A stretch of DNA of 64,000 nucleotides from Leptasterias polaris. Its lineage: Eukaryota > Echinodermata > Asteroidea > Forcipulatida > Asteriidae. Made by a program: the position numbers and the translations under genes. The notes beneath the pieces were generated by a model. It saw nothing but the letters and a program-made list of their open reading frames with translations. It was not told where the DNA came from and did not search any database. The stretch is taken from contig JAZGTN010000017.1 of assembly GCA_037783415.1 (NCBI GenBank), forward strand, positions 1,990,501 through 2,054,500, given 5' to 3'. Every line of letters begins with the position of its first letter. Within the stretch, counting starts at the first letter, position 1. Below, piece after piece: positions 19,830 through 32,981 of this stretch.

Positions 19830-22673
19830 ATAACGCAATATGGCAGTGTTGTGAAATCAGATTGAACTTACAGAGTTTGGACCAAAACATTGTCCGCTTT
19901 TTGGGCCGTTTTTGACAAAAAATTGAATTTCAAGAACATTGAGCAAATTTTCAATGTTTATCAGCCGTTGTAAGCGGGAAAAACATGTTAAATGCTTAAG
20001 GGTTAGAACCATAAAATGAAATGAAATAAAAACATAAGCTGCTCGTTAATCCTTTGATGACTTGTGCACACAACCTTTTTTTTTAAACACTACTTAGGCA
20101 CACATGTGCTGATAATTATTCAGTATTCAAGGTCATGTGGGCCTTCACCCAGCCATTCATTTCAGGTTTTGATTATACTGCCATTACTCCTTCATGGATT
20201 TTTCGCTCTGAGAATCAAATGAAAAATAATAACTTTTCCTACTCAGGAAAAAAATTACAATTTACACTGAAATCAATTTTTGACTGTCAAGTTTGCCCAA
20301 ATGCATCTTTAACAAAACATCACAAGGCATTGAAATTTGTTGTATTTATACCACATTGTGGTTGGTAAGCAGTTTGCAGCAGCTTCATTTGTATATTTTC
20401 TGTTGCATAATTACAATTATTAACTTCATGATGGTATGGTCAATTACAATGATATGAAGTGCACTTACAATCGATATTGCTTCTCTTTCAATCTACCAGC
20501 CACCAACATTTGACTTGCTACCAAGTTCTGAATTGTTTCAAAACAGACAAAGTAATTGAGATAAATCAAACTATTTCTGCTGCAAAAAACAGTTCATTTA
20601 TTTTGACAATGTGTTTCTTTAAATACTGCAATATTTAAACGTCCATATTGAAGTACATGTACAAGTACTTTATACCCATAACGTAGCAAGCAGTGTTATC
20701 AACTACGGGACGCCAACCTTTGCCCCAAAACAAGTACATGTACTCTAGAGAAGAAAAAAATAGTTTTTAAGCAAAAATAGTATTTTGTGAAAAAAAATGT
20801 GTATAATTTATTTTTAAAAAGGACTTAGCAAGACTTACTTCATCGTATTTTGTACAAAATTTACAAAAAATGTACTGGTTGGCATCTCAATTGGCAGATC
20901 CGGGGGGGGGGGGGGGTTCAAATATCGCACCACAGAGCATCTACAATCCTAAATTTTACAATCCTATATTTTTCCTGGCTTTTTTACTTTTATCCCATGT
21001 ACATGTATTTCTGGCTCAAGCTGTCTTTGCTACGTGTATAAATAAAATTCAGTTATTGTACTATATCATATTGAAAATGGATTTGATGCTATGTATGATG
21101 TTAACATAGGGTATGCTTTTTTTTAAGCCTGGGATGTGATGTTGTACCTCTAGCAATGTTATGTACAGTACACATAATCTTTAACATTTAATTCTATTTT
21201 TATAAGGAATGTTTTAAAAAAAGATTAAAACTTAGTCCTTGCTCTATGCTTAAAAATCAAGGGTTGGTTTCATAGTAAATATGGTTTGAGTTTGAACCTT
21301 TCACATTTACATTGTATGAACTGCATAATGCGGTTTATTTCATAAAATTAAATAGGTTGAACATGAAAGTGCTTTCTGTTCAAATGTTGTTACAATTTAG
21401 GAAAACTGCATTTTAAGGAAACACATCTCCTTCAAATGATTGATACACCAAATACAATCCATGTAATCATGATATTAAAGATTAATAAATTCACCATATT
21501 TTCAATACTGGGAAAATATCTGCCTTAGCAGACTTCCCCCCCCCCCCCAACCTGCGTTGGTGTATATGCTCATGAAAAAGTTTAGAAGTGCGAGCAGCCC
21601 CTTAAAATTCTTTAATAAGGTGAACACACAGGATAATTTAACATGCATCAAATCTTGGCATAGGTCATCTTATTATTAGACAGGCCAAACACATCTTTTG
21701 TTCTCAAGATGACTAGAGGGATTTGAATACTTAATAAGTCCCATAGGCTTCTGCAATAGCTTGAGCAAGTTTATGACTTAATCCCCAGTATAGGCAACAT
21801 CAGCTATTGTGTAACTTCATTTAAAGGGTGTTGGTACTTGTGGGAGGACACAAAACACAATGTCCACAGATTTACATTAAACTTACAAAGTTCAAGCTTC
21901 TATTTTTGTTAAGTTTAGGCGAATGAATAAATACATTTATATATTTTGCTTGTTTGCTGAAGCACAAAACTTTCTCTTTGTCCCCTTTGTTTTAAGGAGG
22001 TATTTTTTCCGTAACTAGGTTAATTTCCTTTTGCAAATGAGTCCCAATAAATAATTACATTTTTTGGTGATTATTTTTGTATGGTGTACCAAGTTTCCCG
22101 ATTACATTTTTTAACTCAAAAATTCACACCGATATTGGCTTAAAAACAAACTCATTAATTTTAAAATGATTAATAAACTGTGATCAAGCAACCTCCATAT
22201 TAAAAACTATGAGGAATCAACCATGACCATGACACAAATTTTTCCGATCCTTTTTGTAAAAGGTTTCATGAGAAAAAGTCATATCAAAATTAAGACTTTT
22301 GGCAATTGGAAGACTAGCTTGGTCCAGAAATTATCTTAATTTTACTCTTTTAATATTGTGAGAAAGGTAAGACCACATAAACATATCATTCAAATTTTGT
22401 GTATCTATGTTTTATCTTCTGTGCCAAATTACACAGAATCATTCTTTGGGAATAATGCCTCATTTTGATGGAGGTGATCACATTATTAACAACATGGATT
22501 ACAGTACACATTACTTGTAAGAGTTTCACAGTCATTCAAGTGAAACCTGGTTTGATGATAAGTTTTCCAAGATTACTTATTTTCGATTAGGGTGGTTATT
22601 AAGATCAAGAAAATTGAATTATGATTGAAATAAATATGTTCTTTCAGAGAACACTGTTGTACTGTTCCTTTAA
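19830..22673. other. Spacer between the convergent transposon genes (copy A)
   Basis: AT-rich sequence with a G-run near 20,900 and a C-run near 21,540. No coding region is convincing. It probably holds the 3' UTRs of both genes. Copy B's counterpart (39,933-42,777) is nearly identical apart from run lengths. Confidence 0.6.
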
Positions 22674-25600
22674 CTATTTCTTGCCAGATCTTCCCATCTG
22701 CTGAAGGGAAGACTTAATCCATTTGTGAAGGTCAGGAACATTCAGCGTTGAAAGTACTGAGCGGGGGAAATCGGGAAAATGGAAATGCTTTCTACCAGGT
22801 TGCACTTCAAAAATCTTGTTGCTGTGCATTTCCAAAGCCAGTTCTAGTTGATCTTTTGTGATTTTGGGTGAATGCTTCCCACTTGGCTTCTTGATGTGCG
22901 CTTGTTGGTTTATTTTGGTAATTAGAGCATCGCAGGCTTGTGCAGATCGACTAATCCGGTCTATACTCTTACTGGTTACTTTACCTCTCAATCCACTACA
23001 GTTCTCTTTGAATACTCTGTTCTGATGCTCGATTTCGCGATCTACTTCTATATTGTGTTGGGATTTGCCTGCTTTATTGATGAACCTGTTCCATTTCAGT
23101 TCGTAGGCCAACCTGGGAGTTAAGAAACATTTAACTTGTGCCAGCAAGCGCAGTACCTGGTAACTGTATTTAGGCTTCTTTGCAGCTTTGAAATGCAGTA
23201 ACAGAAACTTGTACAGCCTGATGATTCTTTCCCCATCGCCCATCTGACGTGCTTCATTAAAGTCAGTGGCCAACAAACAAAGGCTCAGTGCTGCACGTGA
23301 ATAATGAAATAGTGCGTCTTTATCTGGAGACAGACCTTCCTTCTGCTGTATAGGCTTTTGAATTCCAGGGTGCTTGTCCTTCATGTGGCTTTTGAGGCCT
23401 CTCTGTGTCTTGTATTTTTTTTTACAATTTGGACAAGACAACTCTGGGGAATCTTTCCTCAATTCATCATTAGTGGGGATTGCATAATTATCTACAATCT
23501 CTTCCAATACCTGATAAACATACTGCGTTCTGTCTTTGTGTTTGTCATACACAAAATCATTGTGTGTTGGGTCATCTGAGATCGCCTCCAGTCCAAAGTG
23601 CTTCATAGCAGCAGCAACAACAAGAGCAACAGTGTACTGCGAAATAAGGTCTGCAGCCCCATTGACGTTCCTAATTGGGTCACTGGTTACCTTTCGCGCT
23701 TCCAGAAAGTTCCTGGCTGCGTACAATGTGCCTTTGTCCCCACTTGATGTGGTGTCGTACAGATGTAACCATACCGCCTGTTGAAAATATGAAGATAAAA
23801 ATTAACTTTAACAACCACCATCTATACACAAACAAACACAAACAAATAATTTCATTAATTTAGTTTGCCCTACACTGATGTGTGATAAGCAGTGTGCTTT
23901 CTGAGTTTTGCAGAAATAAAAATGCAATAGGCCAATGTCAGAATATTCATTTGGTTAAAAAATTAATTGAATCAAGATGGCAGATGTAAACTATCTAATT
24001 TGCAGTTGATCATGGTACATGTACTTTATAAAGGATATGTGCTAAAGCTCTCCTTTAATCTTTAGTTTCTCAGTAGGACCCCCTTGGTTATTGCTGAACT
24101 TGGAAGTTGTTGCAATAAACAGCCCAATTCCTCTTATCTCTTTGGTAGAGTGGTTTAGTTCTTCAAATAGCAGCTTGCCAGCGCAAGAGGAGCAACTCAT
24201 TTGTTTCATCATTAGGTAGCCGAACAACTATTGGGTTTTTTTCAGTTTCCCAATTGTGGCCTGTTTCGAGAAGAAATTTCTGCTATGGACTCGGTTTTAA
24301 AAGCTGTTTTGATTTTATTTTGTAACTTGTTTTGGCACTCTGTTTTAGGTTTTCCCCACTGTATTGATAAGGGTTTTTGTTTTTCACTGTCTTTAGATAC
24401 ATTTCTATGTGGGTTTTTATTTGGGTTCTGGTTTCTTGGTCTTAAGGAATAACTTGCTGTTGCTTTAACAAACATTTGTATGAAAATTGTTATGTCTTCG
24501 AAGAAACCCACAATTTGAGTCACTGTCCCAGATATTTCATTTCCTCGCGTCTTGACCATAGATTTTTCATTATGTGAGTTCCAAGTGTTCATTGTTTATT
24601 TATTTATTATTTCTTCAATGTGTAACATTTTTCCAGTTCCCTTATACTTTTTCGGCGTATTTCATGATGACATTTCATCCAAGTAACCAGGGGAAAAACA
24701 TAACCAATGGGGTACAGTACATGTACATAATTTGTATGTTAATTCCACACAGGACAGGACAAAACATATCTGTGTAGGTGTAACAACTCTGTGTAGGTCT
24801 AGTCCAACATTATTTTGATTGATTTATATAAACATTTGAAATATTTTGTAAACAATAATTTCAAATATTAAAGTATCTTTTGGGGGGATAGTGATTTTTT
24901 CTGAAAAAGTACATTTTCTGAAATCAAGAAGATGAATGTTTTTTTAGGTCCAAAAAATTATAAAAATTAATAAATGGAAATGACACTGGTTTCAATGAAC
25001 AATTTGGTAATTGCATGTTGAAGAAAAAAAAAATTGAGAAGTCTTGTGAGATGCATTTCTCCACATTAAAAACATACCTGATAGAAGTTTGCCAATGCAT
25101 GAAAATCTGCTATGACAGGCACCAGACCTTTCAAACGTTGGCTTGGTGTTGTTGAGTTGGATTGCTCTCTTTTACATGAACTCTCCCTTTCACAAGTCAA
25201 AAGATCTCCAGCACTGATGATTGGGCTGGGTACATCGGTGTCATGGCCTGGTACGTACTTGTGTAAGTGATGCATGATGTTATATATACCAGTTGCATTG
25301 TTCTCGCTCTCCATGAGCACACCAAGATTCACCTGATGAAATTAATTTTGAAATGAAATTTTATCGTTACTCTTGTTGATGTAGGTTTTGAGGCTTTGCA
25401 TGGTGAAACTAGTTATAATCATTAACCTTGTGGGTACAATCATGTAGTTAAATCTCTTATTGGAATCTGTGTTGGCTCTGAAAAGATCAGCCGGTGGGCA
25501 TATTCTCAATGTTTCGATTGGTACATTTGTTTGCTCTAATTGAAACATTGAGAATACCCACCTGCCCTTCTCAGAGCCAACACAAATTCATACAAAGAGA

Positions 25601-27511
25601 TTAAACAACATGGTCGAACCCACAAGAATAACGATTATAATTGTTGTTGTTTTTCTTTAGTTTGCTACTATGTTTTTTTAAACTTTCTTCAGCAATGAGC
25701 CTGCTAATAGACCTGTGTACTGATGTCATGATTTGTTTACAACATTGCTTAATTGCTGTAACTGGGTATTGCATTTTCGACAGTTGCATTTCCCATCGTT
25801 TTCCATTCTTCTGCAACGTGGTAGAGACTGTGATTTCATCAGTACTTAGGTCTGTTGCTAAAAAAAGGACATGTAGTATGGGCACTGATTTTCAGTAATA
25901 ACCGGGAAGGAAAACTGTTTGTTGCCAGATGGAAATTTTTCAGTGGAGAAAACTTCCTAATTGTTAAATTTTCAGATTGAAACTAATTTTTTTTGGTGCT
26001 TAACAATCCTATAATATATCTTTTTGAATGCCTTTTTGAACCTTGAAAAACATTAATTTGTTTGAAATAGAATCATGAACAACAGCGTTTTTTTCTGATT
26101 TTTTTTTAAATTTATAAATATTTGGTTACCAAATTTAAACAAGGACAATCAAGTTCAATGTTTAAACAAAGAATTGATCTTACGATTTGTGACTTCTTGC
26201 TGAGATCTGCCATGTGATCATGAAGAGGTTGTGCTGGGATATGATCACCAATCCACTTGAAGGCTGGAATATGACGTGAAATGATGTTACCAATGATCAG
26301 CATCCACTCATGCTTGAGATGTTTGTTGTCACTGTAAGTAGGCAGGAAATCTGCTACATCGATGGACGAAACTGTTGAAATGGGTGCATCATTGGGCAAG
26401 TGGTATCCCTCTACTCTGTTCTTGACTGCTATGGCCTGAACCATATGAAGATCCGTTCCATGCTTTTCACGTGAGCTGTGCCGAGGATGTATGACTAGAT
26501 CAACATTGTCCATGATAATTTGGAACCCATGATCCGTCCTCTTTTCTTGAAAATTTTTCCATTCCTCATCTGTTGAATTGGCTGTAATATGTCTCTCCTT
26601 GTCATCTGCTTTGCACTTCTCTTCTGCCCACTCCTTTGTTTCTTTATCAAAATCTAACCCAAAATCAATTTGCCGCCGCATGGTGGTCTGGTAGCTAGAA
26701 CTAACAAATCTGGAGTGAAGGTGGCTAAAGGCAGACTTCTTAGCTCCGCTCTGTTTCAATATTAAAGAGGTAAGGACCTGGTGTGTGTTCATAGTTTGTG
26801 AACGGCAGTTGAAGAGAATTCCTGCTGCCGTTGTGATTCCTGGGATGAGTGTTTCCTGTGTTTTTATGACATTTATTTGCAATCCTGGACTTTCTGCAGC
26901 TGCATGCAGGACTGCAGACAACAATGGGGACTTCTCTTGGAGTTCCTGATGTTGTTCATCATAGTTGAATTTCTGAAGATCTGTGAGAGTTGATCCACGA
27001 AACAGAGATGCATTTTTAGGGTTGCACAAATTGGTTACTTCCTTCACTACAGTGTTGACCAATGTCAACTTAAATTCTTCTTTAGCTTCATCCGATTGAA
27101 GAACAATACGGACTGCTCGCCGTCCTTCTCCAGCACAAAGGGCAGCAGCCACATCAATCCACAGTCCAGACAAATCTCTTATTTCTGTTTGATGTTCATA
27201 ATGCATTCTCACCTAATGAAGAAATGTAGAAATATTACCATATCATCTTGAATCGCAATGAATTACTTGAGTAGCAGGCATGATATTGGATTCTTGAAAA
27301 AGTATGATTTTTCAAATCTTTTCAAAACTAGGGGGACATTCTGGACCCAAAAATATTTGGAAGTTTGGCTGAAGCACGCCAAATTGAAACAGTTAAAGGG
27401 CCTTAAAATGTTTTTCATTGCATGTTAATGTTCGGTTTTAAATACTCCCCTGTTCAATCTGGGGCATTTTGATTGGTGAATTTGATTTGAAATCTAGAAG
27501 AACAAAAATTA

Positions 27512-27551
<40 letters not shown>

Positions 27552-30144
27552 TTGGGGGGGGGGCATTTTTTTCACGAAAGCAAAGGTGAGAAATCTGATT
27601 TAGCTCAGAATAATAATATGCCTGGATTAGTGGTATAGAGCTGACATAATACAGTAGGTGAGTCAGTACTGAGCTATGTACTGTAATAAGTTGTTTCCGA
27701 GCCACTGAAATAAACTACTGAATTGCTCTGCACAATAAACAAATAAACATTCACAGTGTAATCAGTACTTGAGCTCTTGAGAGCTGCATGAGTGCATTTT
27801 ATTGCCACTGAAGTTATTTGATAAGTGTATACATGATCCCATTCTAAGTCTTCTGAAAAACATGTGGTGACAGTAATGAGCATTACTTATTGAAAACAAG
27901 AGATTGTTTTCTATAAACAAACAAATATGTTCTTTAATCATAGTGCTACAGTAAAACCATGGAGGAAGAAATAGAAAAAACCAATGGATTTTATATGAAG
28001 TACGAGTACAGTTTTAATGACCAGCCTAAGAAAAGTTTTGTATTATGTAATCATTAGTAAGGACACAGTACAGTAATATTCGTTTGGAATTTAATTTAGT
28101 GCAAACAATATTGAGGGTAATAATGATACTCTGATTTATAAGCTGCATTAAATTTGTGTTGTGCAAAATAAAGAAATCACTGTTTTTTTCATACGTGCCT
28201 ATTAATCATTAAAGACAGTGGACACTATTGGTAATTGTCAAAGACCAGTCCTCTCACTTGTTGTATCTCAATATATGCATAAAATAACAAACCTGTGAAA
28301 ATTTGAGCTCAATTGGTGGTCGAAGTTGCGAGATAATATTGATAGAAAAAACACCCTTGTCACACGAAGTTGTGTGATTTCAGATGCTTGATTTCGAGAC
28401 CTCAAATTCTAATTTTGAGGTCTCGAAATCAAATTCGTGGAAAATTACTTCTTTCTCAAAAACTACCTTACTTCAGAGGGAGCCGTTTCTCACAATGATT
28501 TTTACTATCAACCTCTCCCCGTTACTCATTAATACCAAGTAAGGATTTATGCTAATAATTATTTTGAGTATTTACCAATAGTGTCCACTGCCTTTAAATG
28601 TACATATTGTTATTCAAATATGAACAAAACGAGTTGGAAAAGAAAAAGGCATATCCTCACCTCAGCTTTGACTCCAGTTGTTTCCTCGAAACTGAGTCTC
28701 TTCTTCATCGGCTGTGGGGTAATAATTAAATCATACATTAATTACAAATTATAATCAATGTAATGAAATGAGTATGTTTAAAAATGGTTATAGAATAAGT
28801 TTGTGCACCAAAATGACTTGGTTGGAATTTTTGCTCTTTAAAAAATAGGCAAGAGTGAACACACTCTGATAAAGGTTTTCATACATACACATAAAAATTG
28901 TAAAAACTCTAAACTCATGGATATGAAGTACAAAGACATACATTAGAGGGGCCTTAATTAAAGAGGTTAAATTCAGTTTTGTGGATAGAGTCCTTATTAC
29001 GGTTTAAAAAAATACGAGCCTTTAACATTACGCAAGTGGTTTAAAATGTCTTTTAATTTGAAACTCTTTCACTCAGGCAGAGTGATATATGAAACGTGAC
29101 ATCAGTTTTGTTCCGATAAATGAGGCTGAAACATTCCATACAGGAATTGTTCGTTGTCAAAAAGTCATTTACAACGCTGATTTGATTGTCGAGCTCAGTG
29201 GCTTCAAGTTCTATTCTAATGTCTGCTTCCATTTGTTGTATTTTGGGGTCATGTATTGTAAAGCATTTCGAAAATTGAAAATGGCCCCACCAACAAGTGA
29301 AGGTGGCAAAACCAACGGTACTTCTACAAATTTTAATGTTTTAATTTTGAAAACTCTTGATAAGTTACATTTTCAAGCCAAACTTTGAGTTAGTGAAAAT
29401 GTTTTCAAATGTGTAATCACGGATCCTCTTGTATTGTAATATTACAATATGCATTTCCACCCTAGTAGTAGTATTACATAGTACAACGCTTAGAATTGCA
29501 AAGGGAAAATTAAATTGCACTTGAAGCTTTGAGCTCAACAAACATGTACTGAGGGCCCCCATGGAAAGCAGCGCTGCTGTGCACTGAGTGGGGTTTTTCC
29601 TCGCAATAAAGATGACTTAAATAAAATAGAATAAAAAAAATAAAGAAATGAGAAATAATTATAAATGTACTGATACCAGGAATAAAACAATTAATGCAAA
29701 CCGCTTTATACTTACTTTACATGTTGAGGGGGTTCCTGGAGAACTGGTGGCCTTTCGTTTCTGTCGATCGCGATCGAGCTGGCCGTGTCTCTGTGGACTC
29801 GCCTTCGGTGTACTGGGACCCAGTGCTTGGCTGCCGCCAAGACGAGTTGCTTTTGTTTTCTCATAGTTTAGATGTATTTCATTTCGTAGTTCCGTGCTCT
29901 GTTTTACCCTTTCCACCTTTGCATGACAACCATCACACATAAATGTTGTACAAGAAGGTACGATAACATCGCCAACAACGTCACTTAAATGGGATGAAAA
30001 TAGTCGGTTCTTCTTTGCTAATGTACTTAATGTGGAATAACTCTTACATGTCACTAACTCTCGGTTACAAATAAGACACCAGCGACATTTTCTTGTCTTA
30101 GACTTAGTGTGATCGGCCGCAGAGGCGGCCTCTGCTGCGGCCAT
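22674..30144 (-). CDS. Putative DDE-type transposase of copy A, DUF6589-like (5 exons, 955 aa)
   Basis: Exons on the minus strand: 30144-29716, 28711-28661, 27212-26184, 25332-25078, 23777-22674. All junctions are GT-AG and phase 0. The N-terminus has a probable zinc-binding region: CRWCLIC (20-26) and CTTFMCDGC (65-73). The centre carries acidic motifs I associate with DUF6589-type proteins: MDNVDLVIHPRH (D395), AGDLLTCER (D546) and VIADFHALANFYQ (D579). These are candidates for a DDE/D triad, but the assignment is inferred. A C2H2 finger follows: CPNC (703-706), then H719 and H724. The last residues are basic. It would cut and join the element's 284-bp TIRs in the nucleus. The start is the ATG before AAAEAASAADHTK; no earlier in-frame ATG was seen. 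An alternative final exon is possible near 25,880-25,601. Confidence 0.8.
24040..24600 (+). repeat. Dispersed repeat within transposase intron 4 (copy A)
   Basis: It shares ordered blocks with 14,560-15,120, including TGCTATGGACTCGGTTTTAA and CATTTCCTCGCGTCTT. The mirrored copy is at 38,010-38,570. It was part of the transposon before A and B separated. Confidence 0.65.
25405..25650. mobile_element. Palindromic hairpin MITE in transposase intron 3 (copy A)
   Basis: Two arms of about 110 bp, with TTGTGGGT / ACCCACAA ends and ATTCTCAATGTTTC / GAAACATTGAGAAT next to the loop, form an imperfect fold-back. The mirror in copy B is about 36,956-37,201. Confidence 0.7.
25601..25885 (-). other. Open frame in transposase intron 3, possible alternative terminal exon
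   Basis: After a TTTTTTTAG acceptor-like sequence the frame gives ATDLSTDEITVSTTLQKNGK, then a Lys/Asn-rich tail and stop. It is preserved identically in copy B. Its tail overlaps the palindromic MITE. It could replace the last exons in a truncated isoform or be noise. Confidence 0.3.
27515..27560. repeat. (TA)n and G-run microsatellite (copy A)
   Basis: A TA dinucleotide run followed by T and G runs. The mirrored tract at 34,015-34,065 differs in length, one of the few A/B differences. Confidence 0.9.
28209..28597. mobile_element. Echinoderm-type MITE in transposase intron 2 (copy A)
   Basis: The ends are AAAGACAGTGGACACTATTGG and CCAATAGTGTCCACTGCCTTT; an internal hairpin pairs GATTTCGAGACCTCAAA with TTTGAGGTCTCGAAATC. 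It is present in both copies, so it entered the family before A inserted. Confidence 0.85.
28712..29715. other. Transposase intron 1 (copy A)
   Basis: AT-rich intron between the N-terminal zinc-region exon and the 51-nt exon 2. A 99-codon plus-strand frame (29,089-29,388) is also in copy B but has no recognisable motif and is probably chance. Confidence 0.55.
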
Positions 30145-30545
30145 TCTTCAGTCCGTCAACAACACTGACATCAACAAATATTTTTGAAGTGTTTTTTTTT
30201 TGCTGCAAGTGTCGACAAAAGCTTCGCTAGCAAAAGAAAGATGTTCACTGCCAGCGTACCATTCATCAAAACTTTCCACCTATCGTGCGCGTGCTTTTAC
30301 AACACAACCAAAGAAGTTTGGTCCAACGCATTTTGACAACACGTACAATGTACACACACAGTACACATGGCCAGTGGTTGTCACAGGTCCGCGTGTAAAC
30401 AGCATGCATCCAGTGCATGCACAGTGCACAGTCTGATATGCTCATTATGCAGGTTTATAATTGTGCCTTTGCGCTTGCGTATTTCTGCTGTAACCTTTGT
30501 TGAATATGCATATTTAGGTCAATGCCTTGTTGTCATGTGATCTCA
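30145..30545 (-). promoter_or_regulatory. Putative transposase promoter/5' UTR (copy A)
   Basis: These 400 bp lie between the transposase ATG and the right TIR and contain CA-rich stretches. Placing a promoter here or in the TIR is inferred from gene position; no specific element was identified. Confidence 0.35.
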
Positions 30546-30829
30546 TAGTAGAGTACCGAGACGGTCTTGTGAGAGCGGTGTGTGGCTGATAGCGGTTTGT
30601 GGCTGATATCATTGTGTGGCTGATAGCGTTGTGTGATAGCGTTGTGTGGCTAGCGCTTCATGGCTGTGCGCGGCAGATAGCGTTGTGTGATAGCGTTGTG
30701 TGGCTAGCGCTTCATGGCTGTGCGCGGCAGACGGGTGTGTGTGTGGGAGGCGTGGGTAGTGTATTGCGCGATGTATGCTGACCGTGGATCGTGGAATAAA
30801 ATCACCAAGACCGTCTCGAACCGAGACTA
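30546..30829. repeat. Copy A right TIR, 284 bp
   Basis: Reverse complement of 16632-16915 with no mismatch seen by eye. It is followed directly by the second target duplication (30830-30838) and the rest of copy B's TIR. Confidence 0.93.
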
Positions 30830-31033
30830 CTCCCACACACACACCCGTCTGCCGCGCACAGCCATGAAGCGCTAGCCACACAACGCTATCACACAACGCT
30901 ATCTGCCGCGCACAGCCATGAAGCGCTAGCCACACAACGCTATCACACAACGCTATCAGCCACACAATGATATCAGCCACAAACCGCTATCAGCCACACA
31001 CCGCTCTCACAAGACCGTCTCGGTACTCTACTA
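30830..31033. repeat. Right fragment of copy B's broken TIR (204 bp)
   Basis: It continues the B TIR from CTCCCACAC to the inner end GGTACTCTACTA. Its first nine bases are the target duplication created by copy A. Confidence 0.88.
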
Positions 31034-32981
31034 TGAGATCACATGACAACAAGGCATTGACCTAAATATGCATATTCAACAAAGGTTACAGCAGAAATAC
31101 GCAAGCGCAAAGGCACAATTATAAACCTGCATAATGAGCATATCAGACTGTGCACTGTGCATGCACTGGATGCATGCTGTTTACACGCGGACCTGTGACA
31201 ACCACTGGCCATGTGTACTGTGTGTGTACATTGTACGTGTTGTCAAAATGCGTTGGACCAAACTTCTTTGGTTGTGTTGTAAAAGCACGCGCACGATAGG
31301 TGGAAAGTTTTGATGAATGGTACGCTGGCAGTGAACATCTTTCTTTTGCTAGCGAAGCTTTTGTCGACACTTGCAGCAAAAAAAAAACACTTCAAAAATA
31401 TTTGTTGATGTCAGTGTTGTTGACGGACTGAAGAATGGCCGCAGCAGAGGCCGCCTCTGCGGCCGATCACACTAAGTCTAAGACAAGAAAATGTCGCTGG
31501 TGTCTTATTTGTAACCGAGAGTTAGTGACATGTAAGAGTTATTCCACATTAAGTACATTAGCAAAGAAGAACCGACTATTTTCATCCCATTTAAGTGACG
31601 TTGTTGGCGATGTTATCGTACCTTCTTGTACAACATTTATGTGTGATGGTTGTCATGCAAAGGTGGAAAGGGTAAAACAGAGCACGGAACTACGAAATGA
31701 AATACATCTAAACTATGAGAAAACAAAAGCAACTCGTCTTGGCGGCAGCCAAGCACTGGGTCCCAGTACACCGAAGGCGAGTCCACAGAGACACGGCCAG
31801 CTCGATCGCGATCGACAGAAACGAAAGGCCACCAGTTCTCCAGGAACCCCCTCAACATGTAAAGTAAGTATAAAGCGGTTTGCATTAATTGTTTTATTCC
31901 TGGTATCAGTACATTTATAATTATTTCTCATTTCTTTATTTTTTTTATTCTATTTTATTTAAGTCATCTTTATTGCGAGGAAAAACCCCACTCAGTGCAC
32001 AGCAGCGCTGCTTTCCATGGGGGCCCTCAGTACATGTTTGTTGAGCTCAAAGCTTCAAGTGCAATTTAATTTTCCCTTTGCAATTCTAAGCGTTGTACTA
32101 TGTAATACTACTACTAGGGTGGAAATGCATATTGTAATATTACAATACAAGAGGATCCGTGATTACACATTTGAAAACATTTTCACTAACTCAAAGTTTG
32201 GCTTGAAAATGTAACTTATCAAGAGTTTTCAAAATTAAAACATTAAAATTTGTAGAAGTACCGTTGGTTTTGCCACCTTCACTTGTTGGTGGGGCCATTT
32301 TCAATTTTCGAAATGCTTTACAATACATGACCCCAAAATACAACAAATGGAAGCAGACATTAGAATAGAACTTGAAGCCACTGAGCTCGACAATCAAATC
32401 AGCGTTGTAAATGACTTTTTGACAACGAACAATTCCTGTATGGAATGTTTCAGCCTCATTTATCGGAACAAAACTGATGTCACGTTTCATATATCACTCT
32501 GCCTGAGTGAAAGAGTTTCAAATTAAAAGACATTTTAAACCACTTGCGTAATGTTAAAGGCTCGTATTTTTTTAAACCGTAATAAGGACTCTATCCACAA
32601 AACTGAATTTAACCTCTTTAATTAAGGCCCCTCTAATGTATGTCTTTGTACTTCATATCCATGAGTTTAGAGTTTTTACAATTTTTATGTGTATGTATGA
32701 AAACCTTTATCAGAGTGTGTTCACTCTTGCCTATTTTTTAAAGAGCAAAAATTCCAACCAAGTCATTTTGGTGCACAAACTTATTCTATAACCATTTTTA
32801 AACATACTCATTTCATTACATTGATTATAATTTGTAATTAATGTATGATTTAATTATTACCCCACAGCCGATGAAGAAGAGACTCAGTTTCGAGGAAACA
32901 ACTGGAGTCAAAGCTGAGGTGAGGATATGCCTTTTTCTTTTCCAACTCGTTTTGTTCATATTTGAATAACAATATGTACAT

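Larger units (their letters stand above)
16632..30829 (+). mobile_element. DNA transposon copy A (14,198 bp, apparently complete)
   Basis: It is bounded by identical 284-bp TIRs (16632-16915 and 30546-30829) with termini TAGTCTCGG...CCGAGACTA and a 9-bp target duplication, CTCCCACAC. It carries two convergent genes: a RecQ-like helicase (17139-19829, +) and a five-exon putative transposase (30144-22674, -), each starting 220-400 bp inside a TIR. Helicase plus DDE-like transposase recalls the AcademH lineage of Academ transposons reported in animals and fungi; the assignment is from memory. Both genes lack visible disablements, so the copy may be autonomous. Confidence 0.88.

Noticed and set aside
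16632..30829. KDZ (Zisupton) or MULE-type transposon
   Set aside because: The long TIR and 9-bp duplication would fit a MULE, but no MULE zinc finger or transposase signature was seen, and the partner RecQ helicase points elsewhere. Not firmly excluded without a search.
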